From positions 186,001-250,000 of the forward strand of contig NZ_CAKKNC010000003.1 in assembly GCF_918741285.1 (NCBI RefSeq): DNA of 64,000 nucleotides, given 5' to 3'. This document shows, piece by piece, positions 27,517 to 36,313 of the stretch. The translations under genes were made by a program, and so were the position numbers. This DNA comes from Sphingobium sp. CECT 9361. GTDB lineage: Bacteria > Pseudomonadota > Alphaproteobacteria > Sphingomonadales > Sphingomonadaceae. The stretch's first letter is position 1. The number at the start of each line of letters is the position of its first letter. The notes under the pieces were generated by a model. That model saw only the letters and a program-made list of their open reading frames with translations, searched no databases and was not told the origin of the DNA.

Positions 27517-28203
27517 CGCGATCAGGCAGAGTTCACCGGTGCCACCCTCGATGGCGGCTATGCGACCCATGCCATCGCCCATGCCCATTTTTGCTTCGTC
27601 CTGCCTGAGCGCTTCTCCGACGTGGAGGCTGCGCCCCTGCTGTGTGCAGGTCTTATCGGCTGGTGCGCGCTGCGCTTTGCTGGAGACGCACGGAAGATCG
27701 TGCTCTACGGCTTCGGCGGCACTGCGCATATTCTGGCGCAGGTTGCGCTTTGGTAGGGCCGTTAGGTCTCTGCCTTCACGCGTGACGGCGACTTTGCCGG
27801 GCAGGCTTTTGCCCGGTAGCTCGGCTGCATCTGGGCGGGCGGCTCCAGCGATGCAGCGCCCGTTCCTCTCGATGCGGCTCTCATCTTTGCCCCGGTCGGG
27901 GCGCTCGTGCTCGTTGCGTTCCAGGCTGTCGACAAGGGCGGGACGGTCGCCTGCGCCGGCATCCACATGAGCGACATTTCGGCCTTTCCCTACGCGACTC
28001 TGTGGGGCGAACGTCGAATCGTCTCGGTCGCCGATCTCACCCGCGACGACGGCACATCGTTTCTCGAGGCCGCTGACCGGTCCGGCCTGAAACCAAGCGT
28101 CAGGCTTTATCCACTGGACCAAGCGAACGACGCGCTCTAGGCGCTTCGCGCCGGTCAGATCGAGAATGCAGCGGTTCTTGTGCCTAGCCTGCGCGCTCCT
28201 TAA
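27517..28203 (+). pseudogene. Zinc-binding alcohol dehydrogenase, truncated and carrying four in-frame TAG codons
   Basis: A single frame reads as the middle and end of a second ADH family: AEFTGATLDGGYATHAIAHA, LLCAGLIGWCALRFAGDARK, IVLYGFGGTAHILAQVALW, then AFTRDGDFAGQAFAR, FAPVGALVLVAFQAVDKGG and CAGIHMSDISAFPYATLWGE. It finishes in GQIENAAVLVP before TAA at 28201-28203. TAG stops interrupt it at 27754, 27763, 27817 and 28138, with no frameshift. About 110 N-terminal residues, including the catalytic-zinc region, are missing upstream of 27517. It cannot make an active enzyme even with read-through. Confidence 0.85.
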
Positions 28204-28269
28204 GTATCACTACCAATATTGCTGCGCAAAGGTGGGCCATAATGTGGTCATGCTCGACAGGAGGCGATA

Positions 28270-28491
28270 ATGACTACCCAGCCAACCCCGAAGAACACGC
28301 TCCCCGAAACGCTCTGGCGCGAAGCCGAAGAATTGCTCGAGGCGCCCTTTCTCCTCGCCTCGGAGTGGTGGCTGACAGCCGTTCAGGCGCTCGTACATGC
28401 CCCCAAGCCGCACGAACATTGCGACGAACACAACCAACTAGTCGTGCCGGAGCCGTTCGACGCAGCCGATCAACCTGGGCTCTTCGCCTGA
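28270..28491 (+). CDS. Small protein of unknown function
   Basis: 73 residues with a very good ribosome site (AGGAGGCGATAATG). It is acidic with helix-forming stretches (WREAEELLEAPFLLASEWW) and a His/Glu-rich tail region (HEHCDEHNQ). Nothing matches a family I know. It precedes the Hsp20 gene by 33 bases and is probably in the same transcript. The ribosome site and codon pattern favour a real gene. Confidence 0.65.
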   Translation: MTTQPTPKNTLPETLWREAEELLEAPFLLASEWWLTAVQALVHAPKPHEHCDEHNQLVVPEPFDAADQPGLFA

Positions 28492-28524
28492 CCTGCCGAG
28501 TTCACACCAAGAATGGAGCTAGCC

Positions 28525-29016
28525 ATGAATGAGAGGATCCCCGTGAAGACCCGCACGCCCTCAGCCGGCAACTTGCCCGCGGATGGTGGGCCCATGCAAT
28601 GGATCCGCAGCGAAATCGACCGCCTTTTCGAGGATTTTGGCCGTCTTGCGCCGAGCATCTTCAACTTCGGTCCCAGATCGACCGGCCTTGTTCCCGCGCT
28701 TGAAATGACCGTCGGGGAGAAGGAGTATCGCCTGTCCGTCGAACTGCCCGGGCTTACTGCCGACGACGTCCACCTCGAAGTGGTCGACGGCGTCTTGATT
28801 CTCTCCGGCGAAAAGAAGGAGCAGTCCGAACGCAAGGATGGTGGCTATTATATGAGCGAGCGTCGTTACGGCACGTTCACACGCCAGATTGCGCTTCCAA
28901 CTGACGTCGATGCCAATGCGATAGGGGCAAAGTTCGAAAATGGTGTGCTGCAGGTCATGTTGGCCAAGGACGAAAAGGCAGCCGCCCGGTCACACAAGAT
29001 CATGATCGAACATTGA
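28525..29016 (+). CDS. Hsp20/alpha-crystallin small heat-shock protein
   Basis: 163 residues from the ATG at 28525 (GGAG 7 bases before). An N-terminal arm includes MQWIRSEIDRLFEDFGR. The crystallin domain begins with PALEMTVGEKEYRLSVELPG and has LEVVDGVLILSGEKK, then RRYGTFTRQIALP and the ANGVL-type segment FENGVLQVMLAK. It is an ATP-independent chaperone that holds unfolding proteins under heat or other stress. It overlaps the kinase gene downstream as TGATG. No ROSE-type RNA thermometer was recognised in the short upstream region. Confidence 0.96.
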   Translation: MNERIPVKTRTPSAGNLPADGGPMQWIRSEIDRLFEDFGRLAPSIFNFGPRSTGLVPALEMTVGEKEYRLSVELPGLTADDVHLEVVDGVLILSGEKKEQSERKDGGYYMSERRYGTFTRQIALPTDVDANAIGAKFENGVLQVMLAKDEKAAARSHKIMIEH

Positions 29017-30629
29017 TGCCTGCGGCATCGGCCCCTGTTGAGCAACGCCATGGGGCCGATGTCTCGACTTGGCTGGCCTGCGGGGCGGCGTTCGCCGCTC
29101 CGGGGCCGGTTGAGCGTATCGATACCCATGCCGCAAGCATCTTTCTCCACGGCGACCGCGCCTGGAAAATCAAGCGTCCGGTCAACCTTGGCTATCTCGA
29201 CTTCTCGACGCCTGAGAAACGCAAGGCCGCACTGGACGCCGAGCTTAGGCTAAATCGCAGGACGGCGCCCGATCTATATGTTGCTGTCCATCCAATCCAG
29301 GATGACGGGCAAGGCGGCCTCACGCTTGACGGCGAGGGGCCGGCCAGGGACTGGGTATTGGAAATGCGCCGGTTCCCTGACGATGCCCTCCTTTCGCATG
29401 CATTGGCAAGAGATGCCGTCGATGACGGGGCTCTGGGCGATCTCGCCGATGCGCTGGTGGATTTCCACCGCAGGGCAGCCATTGCCGACGTGCCATGCGG
29501 ATCGACGCGGTTGCGCACGGTCATCGACGGCAATGCCCGGGCGATGGCGCGCTTTTCGCAGCTGCTGCCACCCGACCGTGTCGCCGGTGTCAACCGGACG
29601 CTCTATGCGTCCCTCGACGACCATTCCCAACTCCTCAACGTACGTCGTCGCGAGGGTAAGGTCCGCCATTGTCATGGCGATCTGCATCTTGCCAACATCG
29701 CTGTGATCGATGGCCGACTGGTGCCGTTCGATTGCCTCGAATTCGATGATGAGCTGGCAACATGCGATGTTCTCTACGATCTCGCCTTCCTGTTGATGGA
29801 TCTTTGGGAACAGGGGTATGCGGGTGCCGCAAACCTCATTTACAATCGCTACCTTGACCTTTCGGCCTTCGATGAGGCCGCTGTCGGGCTCATGCCCTTG
29901 TTCCTGGCCGTGCGCGCGTGCGTGCGCGCGCATGTCGAGGCGGCGCAGGCAAGGGAAGAGGGCGATGCTGGCGATGCGGCCAAGCGCGCGCTGCGCTACC
30001 TTGATTTTGCCGAGTGTGTGATGGCGGCCCCCGATCCGCGTCTCGTCGCGATCGGAGGCCTGTCGGGAACGGGCAAGTCTACGCTGGCCCGCGCACTGGG
30101 CTGCCATATCGGGCGCGCGCCAGGGGCCCGCATCTTGCGCAGCGATGTCCTACGCAAGCGGATCGCTGGCGTGGCGCCGGAGGTGCGGCTACCGCCCCGC
30201 AGTTACACGGCAGGCACCGCGCAAACCGTCTATCGCGAAATAGAGCGACTAGCCACGCAGGCACTCGCTGCCGGGCAGAGCGTGATAGCAGACGCTACGT
30301 TCAGACGGGATGACGAACGTGATCGGATTGCAGAGGTCGCGCGCCAAGCGGGCGTCGCTTTTAATGGGCTTTGGCTGCGGCTCGATGAACGCCAGCGGTT
30401 CGCGCGCGTCGAAGCGCGGCCGCCCGAAGCATCCGATGCGGATCTTACCGTGGCCCGGTCACAGACCGACGCCCCCGTCCCGCTTTCCGACCCCTGGACT
30501 TGCCTCGATACGGTCGGGACTGTCGCCAGCTTGCGGGCAAACGGTGCCGCCGCTCTGGGGCTTTCGCTGCGTCCACAGCATTCCGCAATCACATGTGCGT
30601 GTGATCGCACCTCATTTCCGGTCGAGTGA
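29016..30629 (+). CDS. Fusion of aminoglycoside-phosphotransferase-like and AAA/P-loop kinase domains
   Basis: 537 residues from the ATG at 29016 (overlapping the Hsp20 stop). Residues ~1-330 form an APH-like kinase: CHGDLHLANIAVIDGRLVPF holds the catalytic loop and DCLEFDDELATCDVLYDLAF the metal-binding part. The second half starts with VAIGGLSGTGKSTLARALG, a Walker A loop, followed by ADATFRRDDERD and a C-terminal part like small P-loop kinases. Such fusions are common in dormancy/hypoxia clusters beside Hsp20 and universal stress proteins. The substrate is unknown. It converges with the oxidoreductase gene, the ends overlapping by 18 bases. Confidence 0.92.
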   Translation: MPAASAPVEQRHGADVSTWLACGAAFAAPGPVERIDTHAASIFLHGDRAWKIKRPVNLGYLDFSTPEKRKAALDAELRLNRRTAPDLYVAVHPIQDDGQGGLTLDGEGPARDWVLEMRRFPDDALLSHALARDAVDDGALGDLADALVDFHRRAAIADVPCGSTRLRTVIDGNARAMARFSQLLPPDRVAGVNRTLYASLDDHSQLLNVRRREGKVRHCHGDLHLANIAVIDGRLVPFDCLEFDDELATCDVLYDLAFLLMDLWEQGYAGAANLIYNRYLDLSAFDEAAVGLMPLFLAVRACVRAHVEAAQAREEGDAGDAAKRALRYLDFAECVMAAPDPRLVAIGGLSGTGKSTLARALGCHIGRAPGARILRSDVLRKRIAGVAPEVRLPPRSYTAGTAQTVYREIERLATQALAAGQSVIADATFRRDDERDRIAEVARQAGVAFNGLWLRLDERQRFARVEARPPEASDADLTVARSQTDAPVPLSDPWTCLDTVGTVASLRANGAAALGLSLRPQHSAITCACDRTSFPVE

Positions 30630-31250
30630 AGGTAGGAGCAAAGCCGCCGCTGCCTCGCGGGCTTCTTCCTCAACGTCGAACAGACATTCGTCGATATAGC
30701 TCTTCTTGCTGTTCTCGACGATGTTCGGGAAATGTACGTGGCGTGCACTCGCGAGTGAAAATGCATGGCGTATATAGGTATCGAAGACGGTGCGTAGCGA
30801 CTCGTAAGCGCCCTGCTCCTCAAGCCAGGCGCGGCTCGATCCCGACGAGGTGAAGCTGAGTAGAGCTTTCCCGGTCATCAGCGGATGCATCATCTGCTCG
30901 CGCACCGCGCGATGCGAGAAGCCAGCGCCGAACACGCGATCGACATAGCCCTTGAGCATTGCAGGCGGCAGGCCGAACCAGATCGGATAAATCAGAACGA
31001 AGATGTCCGAACCGGCAAGAAGAGAGAGCTCTTTTTCCACATCGTCCGCGAGCACTGAACCATTAGTGGACGGCCGTTCGGCGTCCTTGAGCACCGGATC
31101 GAAACCTATGGCGTAGAGGTCGCGCAAAACGACTTCATGGCGGGCGCGCTGTACCGCGAGCGCGTAACGGTTCGCCACGGTGCAGGTAAAGCTGTCCCGG
31201 GAGGGATGGCAAACGATTATGCTATGCTTGGGTGTTTTGTGCGCGCTCAT
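30612..31250 (-). CDS. Flavodoxin-fold NAD(P)H oxidoreductase (NQO/KefF-like)
   Basis: 212 residues. HSIIVCHPSRDSFTCTVANR is the FMN/FAD phosphate loop region. VVLRDLYAIGFDPVL and IFVLIYPIWFGLPPAMLKGY (with the WFGLPA-type motif) are hallmarks of the flavodoxin-2 family, and DRVFGAGFSH follows. Members reduce quinones by two electrons or regulate potassium efflux channels as KefF does. No kefC gene is near. It begins at 31250 with AGGAGGAAAACC upstream, a strong ribosome site. Confidence 0.94.
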   Translation of the reverse strand: MSAHKTPKHSIIVCHPSRDSFTCTVANRYALAVQRARHEVVLRDLYAIGFDPVLKDAERPSTNGSVLADDVEKELSLLAGSDIFVLIYPIWFGLPPAMLKGYVDRVFGAGFSHRAVREQMMHPLMTGKALLSFTSSGSSRAWLEEQGAYESLRTVFDTYIRHAFSLASARHVHFPNIVENSKKSYIDECLFDVEEEAREAAAALLLPSLDRK

Positions 31251-31680
31251 GGTTTTCCTCCTGTTCGCATCTAACGGGAACTTATGTGCGTCGCGCGGGA
31301 TAAGATTTTGGGAATGTTACGTAGAGGCAGCGCGCAGACCCCTACGCGAGAATCACAATAGAGTTGCGCAGGGTATGCCCCACTGGCGTTGTTAATTGGG
31401 TTCCAGACCAAGACGATTCATCTGTCTCGGCCAGCTTCGACACCATGCGGCGCAGGCAAACCATCAGATACCGCCCGACTGAAGATTGGGCGGGGATTGC
31501 TTAGCTGCGTCCTCACCTCCAGCTGGCCATGGGTGAGCTGCATTTCATGTTAACGGGCAGCCTTCGTGGCCGACATCCGGAACATCACGTACCGACACCG
31601 AGAGACGGACCCGGCAATAGGGGGCGCTCGGCGCAAAACTTCATATCATCGCGCTTAGGAATGGATGGATTGGATTGTAC
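31251..31680. other. Intergenic stretch between divergent genes
   Basis: 430 bases with no gene I can support. It must hold the promoters of the oxidoreductase (leftward) and the DUF465 gene (rightward). A hairpin-capable pair CCGCCC (31471-31476) and GGGCGG (31488-31493) surrounds an 11-base loop, with no T-run after it. No clear sigma-factor consensus was found by eye. Confidence 0.3.
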
Positions 31681-31929
31681 ATGAGTGAACTTGGTAACGA
31701 TCTCCACGCGTTGTTTCCCGCGCAAATTGCAGTGCTGCACAGCCTCAAGCTCAAAAGCGAACATTACCGCTCCCTTGCACGTCAACACCATGAGCTTGTT
31801 CAGGCGATCGGACAGATCGAAAGCGGGAACCAAGCTTGTTCTGACGACCGTCTCGAGGGTCTTAAAAAGCAGCGACTGCATCTGCTGGATGAGATAGCCG
31901 AGATGATTGCCGAGCATCAGGTCGCCTGA
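31681..31929 (+). CDS. DUF465 family protein (YdcH-like)
   Basis: 82 residues; the ATG at 31681 is preferred to an upstream TTG. The family pattern is a two-helix hairpin: HYRSLARQHHELVQAIGQIE, then LEGLKKQRLHLLDEIAEMIA. The function of this family is unknown; members are small cytoplasmic helical proteins. It is followed 2 bases later by a DksA/TraR-type gene, so the pair is an operon. Confidence 0.82.
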   Translation: MSELGNDLHALFPAQIAVLHSLKLKSEHYRSLARQHHELVQAIGQIESGNQACSDDRLEGLKKQRLHLLDEIAEMIAEHQVA

Positions 31930-31931
31930 CG

Positions 31932-32246
31932 ATGGACGTTGTCAGCATCCGTGATCGCCTTGCCTCGCGGCTGGGCGCACTCGACATAGAGGTCGAGCGT
32001 CTCGAAGCGGAGCGGCGCGAACTTCTAGACGATGACTTTGAGGAGCAGGCGGTCGCGATGGAAGGCCACGAAACGCTCACGGCGATTGAGCGGGCCGCTC
32101 TGGGAGAGGCTGCGCAGATCAAGGCAGCGCTCGCGCGCCTACAGGCCGGAACCTATGGGCTTTGCGGAGTCTGCGGTGAACCCATAGCCTCCGGTCGGCT
32201 GGAGGCGCTGCCAGCTGCCTCGCGATGCATCGCATGCGCGGAGTAG
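31932..32246 (+). CDS. DksA/TraR C4-type zinc-finger protein
   Basis: 104 residues: an N-terminal coiled-coil (IRDRLASRLGALDIEVERLE and following) and a C-terminal C4 zinc finger with Cys78, Cys81, Cys99 and Cys102 (CGVC and CIAC). DksA-type proteins enter the RNA polymerase secondary channel and change promoter response to (p)ppGpp. The coiled-coil tip lacks the DxxDxA motif in the form seen in DksA itself (here LLDDDFEEQA), so its effect may differ. Its place among stress genes fits a transcription modulator. Confidence 0.9.
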   Translation: MDVVSIRDRLASRLGALDIEVERLEAERRELLDDDFEEQAVAMEGHETLTAIERAALGEAAQIKAALARLQAGTYGLCGVCGEPIASGRLEALPAASRCIACAE

Positions 32247-32280
32247 CTAGGGCCTACGATTGCTTGCGCCATCGTCACTC

Positions 32281-33588
32281 ATGGAGGCCCAGTTGTATGG
32301 GTTCGTGACTGACCTTGCAGTTCCCGCGGTCTTTCCAAAAATAGTGGCACTGTCTCTTGCGCTGGGGCTGGGGCTGCTCATCGGTGTGCAGCGCGGCTGG
32401 GCGCTGCGCAATGCCGCTGACGGCACTCGCTTTGCCGGGATCCGAACCTTTGGTCTAATCGGCCTAGAGGGCGGTCTTGCCGGCATACTACATGCTATCG
32501 ACCCCAACTTGGCGATCATTCTGGTCGCGGCGTGCGCGATCCTCATTCTTCTGGGATACGTCCGAACGTCCAGAAAGAACGGAACGGTAAGCGGTACCGC
32601 TAGCATTGTTGGCCTGTTGACGCTTGGCTGCGGCTACCTGGCGACGACCGGCCACCAACAAGTTGCCAGCGTTATTGCCGTCCTCTTGACCCTGGTCCTG
32701 GCGCTGCGCTCACAACTTCACGTCTGGCTTGAACATCTGACCGAGCTGGAGATCGGGGCGATTGCCCGGTTCGCGCTCATTGCCGGTGCAATCCTTCCGC
32801 TGCTCCCAGACCGGCCCTATGGACCCTATGACGCATGGAACCCGCGCAACCTCTGGCTGGTCGTCGTCCTCGTGTCCGGTTTTTCCTTCGTCGGCTACTT
32901 GGCCTGCAAGCGGCTCGGCTCCCGAAACGGTACACTCGCGACCGCAGGGGCAGGAGCGCTCGTTTCCTCAACCGCCGTCACCGCTGCGCTAGCGAGCCGA
33001 CTCCGGGAGAACGACGCCGATCAGCATATGTTAAGCGCTGCTATCGCTTCGGCGTCCGCCGTCATGTTCCTACGGGTGCTCGTCATGGTAGGTGCGCTGG
33101 CCCCTATCGCATTAAAGGGTGTGGCCTTGCTGGCCTTGCCGCCTGCAATCATTAGCTGTGCCGCTGCGTTTTGGATGCTGCGCTCCGCGCCGCTTGAGCC
33201 GGGAGACGGTGCGTATCAGGTGAAGATACGCAACCCCTTCGACTTGTGGCCAGCAATCGGGATGATGGCCATGATAATGGTGTTTTCCGTCACATCGCGC
33301 TGGATGCTGGCGCAGTTCGGCCAGGCAGGGCTTGCTGCCACACTCGCAATCTCAGGAGCTATTGACGTTGATGCGGCTATCATAACAATCGGTGGTTTGC
33401 CTACCACCCTTCTCGATGAACGAACGGCCGCCTTGGTTCTTGCCGTGCCGATGATTCTCAATACGCTGGTCAAAGCCGCTACTGCAGTTAGCATCGCGGG
33501 CTGGACTAAGGGCAGGGACGCCGCGGCAGCATTGGCGCTGAGTGCCGTGGCTTGCTGTGCAATGCTGCCATTTGCAGCGCTCCTGTAA
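32281..33588 (+). CDS. MgtC/SapB and DUF4010 family membrane protein
   Basis: 435 residues from the ATG at 32281 (a TTG 21 bases upstream is open). About 12 membrane segments are visible. The first ~130 residues are MgtC-like (ALGLGLLIGVQRGWALRNAA, GIRTFGLIGLEGGLAG), and the rest is DUF4010 (LATAGAGALVSSTAVTAALA, ISGAIDVDAAIITIG). The substrate of such proteins is not established; MgtC itself modulates ATP synthase and magnesium-stress physiology. It lies between the DksA-like and universal-stress genes, which suggests membrane energetics under stress. Confidence 0.92.
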   Translation: MEAQLYGFVTDLAVPAVFPKIVALSLALGLGLLIGVQRGWALRNAADGTRFAGIRTFGLIGLEGGLAGILHAIDPNLAIILVAACAILILLGYVRTSRKNGTVSGTASIVGLLTLGCGYLATTGHQQVASVIAVLLTLVLALRSQLHVWLEHLTELEIGAIARFALIAGAILPLLPDRPYGPYDAWNPRNLWLVVVLVSGFSFVGYLACKRLGSRNGTLATAGAGALVSSTAVTAALASRLRENDADQHMLSAAIASASAVMFLRVLVMVGALAPIALKGVALLALPPAIISCAAAFWMLRSAPLEPGDGAYQVKIRNPFDLWPAIGMMAMIMVFSVTSRWMLAQFGQAGLAATLAISGAIDVDAAIITIGGLPTTLLDERTAALVLAVPMILNTLVKAATAVSIAGWTKGRDAAAALALSAVACCAMLPFAALL

Positions 33589-33666
33589 CCAGCTGCGTAC
33601 GTATTGTTGCGCATATTGGCGCACCCGCTGCCTGCGTAACATTGCGGCAACGGCATGGAGGCGATC

Positions 33667-34467
33667 ATGAAAAACATCCTTTTGCTGGTGCATGACGATG
33701 ATGGGCAGTTTGCGCGTCTGCACACTGCCATTGACCTTACTCGCGCCCTGGACGGGCATTTGATCTGCATCGATGTCACCCCGTCGCCAGTCTATGCCGG
33801 AAACGCTTATGGAGGTCTTGGTGCTTCGGTCCTCTTGAATGACGAACGGGAGAACGAGGCGCGGAACAAGGCACGGATGAAAGAACGCGTTGCAGGCGCA
33901 AATATCTCCTGGAGCTGGGAGGATGCGACGGGCGATTTCGCCCAGTGCGTCATCGATGCTTCCAATCTCGCGGACCTTATCGTGCTAAACCGCGCGCTTG
34001 ACGACTATCCGTTGCCGGACATGCGCACGATCACGAGTCGCGTGCTCATGCATGCCCGAAAGCCGATCGTGGCGGTTCCCGAGGAGGTCGAGAGCTTCAA
34101 CGCGAAGGGTCGCGCCATCATCGCCTGGGATGGGCAGGAATCGGTCGCGGCGACGATGCGGGCCTGCGTGCCCCTTCTACAGCTCGCCTCCGACGTCGAA
34201 ATCTTCATGGTTCGCGACGGCGCAGCGAAGATCGAGCCCGAGGAAGCCGCCGCCTATCTCGCACGGCACGGCATTCACGCGAATGTGAAGATCGTTGAGG
34301 ACGGCGTCCATCACGCTGACGTTCTGATCGAAAATGCCGCCCGGCACTGGCGCGCCGAATACATTCTGATGGGCGCCTACAGCCACGGTCGACTGATGGA
34401 GGCGTTTGGCGGCGTCACCAAACGCATGCTCTCCAACTGTAAACTGCCGCTGGTGATCGGCCACTGA
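33667..34467 (+). CDS. Universal stress protein, tandem UspA domains
   Basis: 266 residues: two UspA domains in one chain. The ATG at 33667 is chosen because GGAGG lies 5-10 bases upstream. The first domain (MKNILLLVHDDDG to ARKPIVAVPE) lacks the full ATP-binding glycine motif. The second ends in MGAYSHGRLMEAFGGVTKRM, matching G-x2-G-x9-G for ATP binding, followed by LPLVIG. Such tandem proteins are induced by starvation or low oxygen. It converges with the CYTH-CHAD gene. Confidence 0.95.
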   Translation: MKNILLLVHDDDGQFARLHTAIDLTRALDGHLICIDVTPSPVYAGNAYGGLGASVLLNDERENEARNKARMKERVAGANISWSWEDATGDFAQCVIDASNLADLIVLNRALDDYPLPDMRTITSRVLMHARKPIVAVPEEVESFNAKGRAIIAWDGQESVAATMRACVPLLQLASDVEIFMVRDGAAKIEPEEAAAYLARHGIHANVKIVEDGVHHADVLIENAARHWRAEYILMGAYSHGRLMEAFGGVTKRMLSNCKLPLVIGH

Positions 34468-34565
34468 TCACGCCCGTGCGCCATGCTGACAATCGCTCGT
34501 TTTGGTCTGGTGCCGGGGCCGTGCCGTGGACGACGATCCGATGATTTGAAAGCGGGGGTCTGCAG

Positions 34566-36044
34566 CTATCTCCAGAAGCGTTTGGCATCGACGAGAGCAT
34601 CATGAGCGTCTTCTGCAGCAGCGAGAAGCTTCTTCCTTCCGCTAGGCGCGACCACCGCCGACGCTCCATCCACGTCAAGCGCATCGAGCTTAGCCAGTAC
34701 GGCGGACGCAGTCGCAATGTCGTTCAGGTGGCCTAGCTGGTCCTGAAGGTCCTCAAGTATGTCGACGAATGTCTTGTATCTGCGCCGACCCTGCTTTCGT
34801 TCAAAAAGAGCCGTGAAAAACTCGGACGCATAGCGCAGTTTCTTGGCATCTTTCCGTACTTCGTGCCGGGCGGCATCGGCAAGATCGGCCAGGTGCCTGC
34901 CATCCCTTTTCAGTTTGCGGCGGAGATGGTCGAGCTGGCCGACGGCAAATGCGCGTGCGGGCATCTGGCGTTGAGCTTCGGTGTGCGCGTTCCTTAACCA
35001 TGGACCCCTCACGGTCCATTCCGTGAGATCGAGCATCAGCGCGCGCGTGCGGTCGGACGCCAATACCTCCGCGACCCGCTCAAGGGCGGATCGGTGAGCG
35101 ACGGCGAGCCGCTCGTAAAGAACGCCGGAATCGATGCGTTCGAGCAAAACGTCCAGATTCCGCGCCTCACCAAGTTCACCGGCAAGCCATCGCAGATCGT
35201 CGCGTAGCCGATCACAGGTCGCGTCGCCTTCGGTCAGCGCCTTGAAGATCGAAAAAGCCGCGCGAAGGCGGCGCAGGGCAACACGGGCCTGATGTAACGG
35301 CTCTGCTCGATAGCCATTTTCGAGCAGACGCTCATTCAGCCGGAACTGCCGTAGACAGGTTTGGGCGACGTGCCGGAATGCCAGGGATGCCGACATGTCT
35401 TTGGACAGGGCCACAGGCTCGGCTTTGAACACGGTGGCTGCGGGCCCCAGCAGCGCATAGCCACGTTCGGCCTTTGCGAGAACACCGAGGCGCACCGGCG
35501 CGGTCGCATCAATCTTGCGTGCGAAGGTGAATAGGCCAACCGGATCGCCACTTATGAGCTCCAGTTCCAGCTCGCAGATAGACGATCGACGGTCGCCCGC
35601 GACGACCAAGCCGCGATCCAGGGCGATCGCGAAGTGAGCCCCGCCTTCATCGATGTCCCATGTATGCCGGTCCACGGAAACCACGAAGGCGGGCGCGAGA
35701 TCCTCCACTGCCTTGCCAATCAGCATATGAACCGGTGAAGAACACTCGATTATTGGTGTGTCGTTCTTGACGGGGATCTCCCACTCCGGTCGTACGAACA
35801 TGTCCGCAGACCTGGCGTTGCCCGCTTTGACGGTCTGAATCCGCTTACGCCCCTGGCGCCTGATCCGAAGGCTCAGGCCGGCCTGCTCGAGGCTTTGATC
35901 CGGTGTGTCGAAATAAATCGATCGCTGCTTGGCGCGGTTCATAGTGTCCGGCAGCAGCGGGGAAGCTTCCAGCGACGCTGCATCCTCTGGCGATAGTTCC
36001 AGCTTGAGTTCCAATTCCTCGAACATTCCCGCTCCATGGCTCAT
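34566..36044 (-). CDS. CYTH and CHAD domain protein
   Basis: 492 residues (a start at 36026 is equally plausible and gives the classic MFEELELKLEL opening). Residues ~5-205 are a CYTH triphosphate-tunnel domain with the ELELKLEL strand, YFDTPDQSLEQAGLSLRIR and the KAGN and EWEIP segments. Residues ~215-485 are a CHAD helical domain with conserved histidines (LHQARVALRRLRAAF and the mirrored RHEVRKDAKKLRYASEFF). CHAD domains bind polyphosphate granules and CYTH domains hydrolyse tri- or polyphosphate. This ties the stress cluster to polyphosphate metabolism. Confidence 0.95.
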   Translation of the reverse strand: MSHGAGMFEELELKLELSPEDAASLEASPLLPDTMNRAKQRSIYFDTPDQSLEQAGLSLRIRRQGRKRIQTVKAGNARSADMFVRPEWEIPVKNDTPIIECSSPVHMLIGKAVEDLAPAFVVSVDRHTWDIDEGGAHFAIALDRGLVVAGDRRSSICELELELISGDPVGLFTFARKIDATAPVRLGVLAKAERGYALLGPAATVFKAEPVALSKDMSASLAFRHVAQTCLRQFRLNERLLENGYRAEPLHQARVALRRLRAAFSIFKALTEGDATCDRLRDDLRWLAGELGEARNLDVLLERIDSGVLYERLAVAHRSALERVAEVLASDRTRALMLDLTEWTVRGPWLRNAHTEAQRQMPARAFAVGQLDHLRRKLKRDGRHLADLADAARHEVRKDAKKLRYASEFFTALFERKQGRRRYKTFVDILEDLQDQLGHLNDIATASAVLAKLDALDVDGASAVVAPSGRKKLLAAAEDAHDALVDAKRFWR

Positions 36045-36100
36045 GGCTTTCCAACCGTCAGATCAATGCTCTGTTCAGCATCGATCGCGGTCGAGATCGC

Positions 36101-36313
36101 CTAAGGCGTCGCTAGCTGCGAACATTCCATCGTTCTTGCATGCAAATCCCAATGGGACACACCTTCCAGTCGCTCGAATTCGACGATGGCGCGCCTGATC
36201 GCTTGAGCTTCGTCTTCCGCACCGGTGATCTCGATCGAACGCTGGCAGACATGATGATCATGTCCAGTTGAGTCCGGGATATCATTGAAAAAGGAGACTC
36301 TGTAGCTGGCCAT
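36101..36313 (-). CDS. Small conserved-looking protein
   Basis: 70 residues from the ATG at 36313, preceded by AGAGGAA. The layout is compact: a first strand MASYRVSFFND, a HDHHVCQRSIEI strand, then a helix EDEAQAIRRAIVEFERLEG and a WDLHA strand. This beta-beta-alpha-beta order suggests a small ferredoxin-like or dodecin-like fold. The family is not recognised. It lies 56 bases upstream of the CYTH-CHAD gene on the same strand and could be co-transcribed. Confidence 0.7.
   Translation of the reverse strand: MASYRVSFFNDIPDSTGHDHHVCQRSIEITGAEDEAQAIRRAIVEFERLEGVSHWDLHARTMECSQLATP

Noticed and set aside
26362-28122. Extended reading of the zinc ADH to 586 codons
   Set aside because: The extra N-terminal part is the antisense of the ADH pseudogene; the true start with the MKALVYQGPG opening is at 27399.
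31471-31493. CCGCCC/GGGCGG hairpin as a terminator
   Set aside because: Only 6 base pairs, an 11-base loop and no T-run; mentioned only within the intergenic entry.
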